22,422 nt of DNA, taken from assembly GCF_000388065.1 (NCBI RefSeq), contig NW_009242971.1, forward strand, positions 1,500,133 to 1,522,554. The letters run 5' to 3'. A program made the position numbers and the translations under genes. This document shows, piece after piece, positions 18,415 through 22,422 of the stretch. Source of the stretch: Fonticula alba. Its lineage: Eukaryota; Opisthokonta; Rotosphaerida; Fonticulaceae. Under the pieces are notes generated by a model. It did not search any database. It saw only the letters and a program-made list of their open reading frames with translations, and was not told where the DNA came from. How positions within the stretch are numbered: the stretch's first letter is position 1; each line of letters begins with the position of its first letter.

Positions 18415-19798
18415 ATGTCGTCACAACCGCCTCTCCAGGGCGATGGGCCGTTTCCCCCGGCCGGCCATGCGGTTGCGCGGCCGTCCCCTCAGATCCCCCC
18501 ATGTGCGCATGGACATGCCCCCCTCCGGCCTTCTCTTCAAGCGGGTGCCTCGGTCATTTTCGCCTGGGCCATAACTGACCTCCCTCCCTCCCCACGCTCC
18601 TGTGGCTCTTCCAGTCATTGCTGGCCCGGCTCCAGAGCGCGTGCATGCGATGCGACTTGAGGCCCTGAAAAACCGAAGCTCGGCCCGGTATCACATCCGC
18701 CCGAACCCCCCGCGCGCCGATGTCATCGCCCGCAAAGACCTTCCCCAGCCCCTGCTAGCCAGTGTATTCAGTGCCATTGATCCGCTGAATAATGCCTGCT
18801 CGACGGCCGGCAAATCCGGTGCGCCATTGCCCCTGTGGCCCGATGTCAGTGCATCCGGCTGTAGACCACTAACCCATGGCCGGTTGCCGGTTGTCGCGGA
18901 CGCCGTCCGGTTTCTTTTTTTTTTCTTTTTCCCTTTTTTGCCCAGCCGTTCGGTCATATTCCGAGGCCATTGCCACCGCGGTCCACTCGCCGACCGATGA
19001 CCTTTTCCGGACGGTAAACAGTGCCCGCGTGTGTGTCGAGCATTCTGAGAAGACACAGGTAGGCACCGCGTGCGTGCCAACTTGCCCTTGCCTTGGCCTG
19101 GCTTTAACATGATCGCCCTCCCCCCGACGTGTCCCCTTTGTCCCTGGTTCGGCAACCGGATCAGCGCTCCACCGGGCCTCTGGCCGATCGTTTCTCCGGT
19201 GCCACCAACGACCTAAATCACTCGCAAGAGGCGGTGAATGACCTGTCGCAAATCGGTATGGCTCCTTGCTCCTTCGGTTCCCGGTCATATATGTATATGC
19301 TGACCCTTTTCTTTTTTCTTTTTCTTTTTTGCAGACAACTTCCGCCGGGTGCAAACGCTCATCAGCACGTCGACCAACCTGATGCGAAAGATCGCCGCGC
19401 GCGAAGCCCAACGGATCAACGAATTGAATGCCGCGCGAGTGGGACGGTCGGCCTCGATGGCCGCGCGCTCGGTGTTGGCCACCGGGCAGACTGCCCCGGT
19501 GGCGCCGGCTGCCCCGGTGGCGCCGGCTGCCACGGCTGCGGTGCCTGCTCCGTCCACTGTGTCTGCGCCTGCGCCTGCCGTGACGCCTGTGCCTGCTGCT
19601 GCGACCGCGCCGTCTTCCACGGCCGCACCCATCCCGGAGGCTGCCATGGTCTCGAGTGCCCCTCAGCCCGAGGAGACGATGACCTCTTTCGGGGCTGGGG
19701 CCCAAGAGTCTCCCTCGCACTCGGGAACATGCACACCGCAACAGCAGCCGGCGGTGGCTGGGAGTTCCGAGACCCAGGCCACCATGCCCTCGGAATAG
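18415..19798 (+). CDS. BORCS8: BORCS8-like protein with long extensions
   Basis: BORC recruits Arl8 to lysosomes and so sets their transport; BORCS8 (MEF2BNB) is a small helical subunit of about 120 residues. Exons 18415-18544, 18615-18818, 18946-19058, 19165-19255, 19335-19798 give 333 residues. The middle (about 114-205) fits BORCS8 as I recall it. YSEAI, SPTDDLFR and FSGA align without gaps to the FTESV, EPSVALYR and QGA positions of the human protein, and one gap later EAVNDL and FRRVQTLI fall on SAVKNL and FRSVEGLL. The N-terminal 110 residues (polar, then RLEALKNRSSARYHIRPNPP) and the C-terminal 125 (Ala/Pro/Thr/Ser-rich, APVAPA repeats) are not in the animal protein. Four introns all preserve frame; three contain CTGAC or CTAAC. 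Exon 1 and its GTGCCT donor are the least certain. The ATG at 18415 follows a CT-rich leader and has G at -3. Confidence 0.65.
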
Positions 19799-20118
19799 TC
19801 GTCGTCCCCCCTCCTGGCTCCGCCCCCCCCCCCTTTGTTCCTTCCCATTCGAGCCCCCGCTTGGCCCGCTCAATGTGCCTCATTTGTGGGTCTTCACGGC
19901 CGCAGCCATTCCTCTGTGCCGCCGGTCCTCCTCTTCTCAATACACTCCCCTGCACGATGAAAAGCCCCGGCGCGATGAGCACGTATCGTGAGCAGCGGCC
20001 CTTCTCACACCTGGGCGTCTATGTTCGGCGGGCGGGCGGGGGGGGTGCCCGGTGTGGGACAAAGAAAAAAAAAAGAGGGCAACGGGCAAACCAACAAAGG
20101 GCCATGTGGAGGGGTGGA
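19799..20118. other. Convergent 3' spacer, BORCS8-like / BCD1 genes
   Basis: The 320 nt between two facing stop codons hold no gene. I see no AATAAA in either direction. An A-rich stretch near 20062-20073 reads as a T-run in the BCD1 sense and may be part of its 3' processing region. Confidence 0.4.
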
Positions 20119-22134
20119 TTATGGGTCTTCCGTGCGCTGGCGCTTGGCTTGTGGGGGTACACTGGGCACCGACTCCGGCTCCGAGTCGCTGTCGCTATCG
20201 GAGCCGCCCATGTACCCGGCGAAGAGGGCCTGCAAACTGCCGGTCCCAGGAGGCGGGACCATCGATGGAGGGGGGACCGTGGTCGCGATGACGGCGGGCG
20301 GCCTCCGCGCCCGACGGGCCTTCTGGTGGATCCATTCCGGGTCGGCGGACAAGTCTTCCAGGGGGACCAAGCACACTCGCGTGTCGATGGATGGACGGCT
20401 GGGCGGGTGTGCAACCGGCAGGGTGCCAGAAGTGGGAGGCATGGGGTCGGTTTCACTTTCGAAGAAGGAAACCGGCTCGTCCGCCTGCGAGTCACCATGT
20501 GCAGACCGGCCGCCCGGGAGATGGGCCGTAGGGGAATCGCTGTCTGCCTGGATCAGATGGGCAACATCTGCCGGCGAGCAGGCGAGGATCGCCGGAAACT
20601 CGATGACCTCGCCCGCGTGCCGGAGCAACGTCCCAAGTGTCAACCGAAGAGAGGGCAGTAGAAAGAACTCACGCTGATTGGCCTGAACATGTGCGGAGCA
20701 GGGGGGTGGGGGTGAGCCAAGGGAGGGGGAAAAAATGTGTGCAACGGCATGCCGGGAACCAGGGGCAGTCGCACCTTGCCCGGGGTTCGACGGATGAGAA
20801 AGACGACCGGCTCGCCGGCATCGACAGCCCCTTCGTGGATGGCTGCTGCCGAGGGAAATGCCGTGACATCGAACCCGTCAGCCGGTTGGTCGGCTTCGGT
20901 CTCGCCAGGCGGGAGATCACTCTCCGTCAGGCTGCTGAGTGGACGGACAAATTCCGGCAACGTGCCGGCTTGCGGCGCCTTGGGATCGAGGGACCTGGCA
21001 TCGGGAGCTTTGCCAGGGGCAGGAGCCACGGCTGCCGGCTCCAGAACCCGATCGGGGAAGGCCTCCTGATAGGCTGCAAGGAGAGGGCCAAAGTGGGCCT
21101 GGCGCCCGGGCGCGACATGCCAAGCCCGCGCGGCCGCATGAAGAACAGCTGCCATGGGAGCATCCTCCGGGACACTGCTCCTCGTCAGAATGGGCACAAG
21201 GGCAAAGGGGGGGGGGGCCGAAAGAAGGGAAGAAAAAAGAAAAAAGCAACCCCCAAGGGGGATGAGCAGGAAGCGCACCTGACAAGAGTCACACGGGCAT
21301 CGGGTGAGGTCTGGTCCGAGAAGAGAACAATCTCCAGGCGCCAATAGATTTTCTTCTCCCTGTGGGCGTGTGTTAGGAAGGCTCATTGACGGCGAAAAGA
21401 GCAGCCAGGGGAAAGGGGCGGTCTTTCTTTTCCCCGAACCAGGGGCACATACGAGATGTGGAAGTAGGAGGTGTTGGCCAGAGACCGGCTCATGCCTTGG
21501 GGGAGGAACTTCAGCGTCACCCCCCGGCGGGCAGCATGCTTGGCCAGCAGCCGCAAGCGTGGGGGCACCTGATGTTGGGGATTGCCAGAGCCCCCGGGAG
21601 CCGAGCGCCGGCCTCGAGATCCGGGACCCGAGGAGGCCGGCTGGTTGGCGCTCCCCCCGGGCCCCCCTCGCCGGGCAAGGGTGTTGTGCTCGATTTGGCT
21701 GGCCTGTGTAACTCGCTGAATCTCATGGAGGAAGGTCAGATCGCGCTGGAGCTGCCCGGTGTCAAAGTGCGCCAGTTTGACCATCTGGTTGTCCGGAGTG
21801 GGGCGGGAGCCGGAGCATGCCGCCTGCTCGCGGTGCTGGCGGACGCAAATCAGCGAGCAGGTGACTGCCCGGCAGGAGGGGCACCGGTACTGAGGGGGCG
21901 TTGGAAGGCAGAGGACAGGGTGGTGGTGGTGGTGGTGGTGGTGGTGGTGGTGAGGATGGCGAGGGGATGGGTCAGCGGCGGAGGAACACCAGGGGAACAT
22001 GAATGGGCTTGGGTTCGCACCTTCCACGGATTGGATGTGCAGACCGAGCACATGGCGGGCGTCGGGCCCATTGCGGAGGGAGGGCCCGATTCACGAGCGC
22101 CTTCCTCGGGGAGGGGATGGCCCGGGGCGGTCAT
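20119..22134 (-). CDS. ZNHIT6: Box C/D snoRNP assembly factor BCD1/ZNHIT6
   Basis: BCD1 is a nuclear HIT-finger protein needed for box C/D snoRNP assembly. Model (complement): 22021-22134, 21453-21889, 21279-21359, 20775-21174, 20119-20682; 531 residues. The zf-HIT ligands are complete: C29, C32, C41, C44, C49, C53, H57, C63, split by intron 1 just before YRCPSC. Next come LHEIQRV, the typical PRLRLLAKHAARRGVTLKFLPQGMSRS block (about 145-170) and IYWRLEIVLF, where the family has a Trp-containing strand. VPEDAP and REFFLLPSLRLTLGTLLRHAGEVIEFPAIL (about 348-377) match the C-terminal domain. Exon 4 carries about 70 extra Pro/Ala-rich residues, and the last 155 residues are a disordered tail with an SDSDSDSEPES run and basic AKRQR, perhaps nuclear targeting. 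The exon 4 acceptor has three AGs in six bases (GAG, GAG, CAG); CAG was chosen because CTGAC lies too close for the others. Confidence 0.92.
21919..21951 (+). repeat. (GTG)n repeat in BCD1 intron 1
   Basis: About eleven GTG/TGG triplets, read as CAC repeats in the transcript, lie between a CTGAC motif and the acceptor of intron 1. The frame is open through the repeat (poly-His), but it is intronic: the zinc-finger cysteines join only when it is removed. Confidence 0.85.
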
Positions 22135-22153
22135 AGTGGGATTGACCTATGTG

Positions 22154-22185
<32 letters not shown>

Positions 22186-22422
22186 TGTGTATGCTTCAAT
22201 GTTTCTCTGTGTGCGTGTGTCTGTGGAGGGGTTTGCCCGCGGGCCCGGAGGTAAGCTATTCTGGGATATCGCGAAAAGGGCGCCAGAGGAGGATGAGGGG
22301 AGGCGAGGGGAGGATGAGGGAGGCTCTTGCCCCCCTAGAGCAGGAAGGCATCGCCATGGCGACTCAAGGGGGCTGTCATCCCCGCGTGGGGGATTGGCCA
22401 GTCGGGACCGCGCCCCCCCCCC
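22135..22422. promoter_or_regulatory. Upstream region of BCD1 gene
   Basis: No gene is seen. A (GTGC)n repeat occupies 22153-22187, 19-53 bp before the start codon in the gene's sense, so it lies in the 5' leader or core promoter. The window ends in at least ten C. Unlike most genes here, no CT-rich leader is present. Confidence 0.45.
22153..22187 (+). repeat. (GTGC)n microsatellite
   Basis: About nine GTGC units with GTGT at each side. The plus strand repeats the window's favoured donor hexamer GTGCGT, though the adjacent gene is on the minus strand, where it reads GCAC. Confidence 0.9.

Noticed and set aside
21883-21990. Poly-His segment as coding extension of BCD1 exon 2
   Set aside because: It is encoded by the intronic CAC repeat. 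Including it would separate the zinc-finger cysteine pairs and break the HIT spacing.
22147-22190. CRISPR-like or satellite array
   Set aside because: It is a simple tetranucleotide microsatellite with no spacers.

Overview
This is eukaryotic nuclear DNA: seven multi-exon protein genes on both strands, 28 inferred spliceosomal introns of about 46-235 nt, no operons, and no bacterial or organellar features. It is very GC-rich, with many poly-C/poly-G runs of up to 26 bases outside exons. The gene set (GINS, RNA exosome, snoRNP assembly factor, BORC-type subunit) fits a free-living unicellular eukaryote, perhaps on the opisthokont/amorphean side. Fonticula-like protists come to mind from the GC and poly-C style, but that is a guess. 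All splice models were assembled by hand from reading frame, donor/acceptor sites and recalled protein families; every model closes to a whole number of codons.

Layout. (1) 494-1636 +, PSF2/GINS2 of the replicative helicase, with two striking palindromes upstream. (2) 2138-3960 -, membrane-anchored short-chain dehydrogenase of the SDR16C/RDH10 type, convergent with gene 1. (3) 3961-9243, a gene-poor 5.3 kb divergent spacer full of microsatellites and homopolymers. (4) 9244-11479 +, a J-domain protein fused to a TMEM185-like multi-pass membrane region. (5) 11980-13357 -, exosome subunit Rrp45/EXOSC9, convergent with gene 4. (6) 14180-17578 +, a 1066-residue low-complexity, coiled-coil, membrane protein of unknown function, sharing an 822-nt divergent promoter region with gene 5. 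(7) 18415-19798 +, a protein whose middle resembles BORC subunit 8. (8) 20119-22134 -, box C/D snoRNP assembly factor BCD1/ZNHIT6, convergent with gene 7.

The neighbours are not one pathway. Replication (PSF2), RNA processing (EXOSC9, BCD1), membrane/lipid work (SDR, J-TMEM185) and a possible lysosome-positioning subunit (BORCS8-like) are interleaved, as in an ordinary compact genome. The most unusual things are the J-domain/TMEM185 fusion, the orphan coiled-coil membrane protein, the long BORCS8-like protein, and the splicing signals. Donors are mostly GTGCGT and never GTRAGT; a CTRAC branch-like motif sits in most introns; long poly-C runs in introns always lie on the coding strand.
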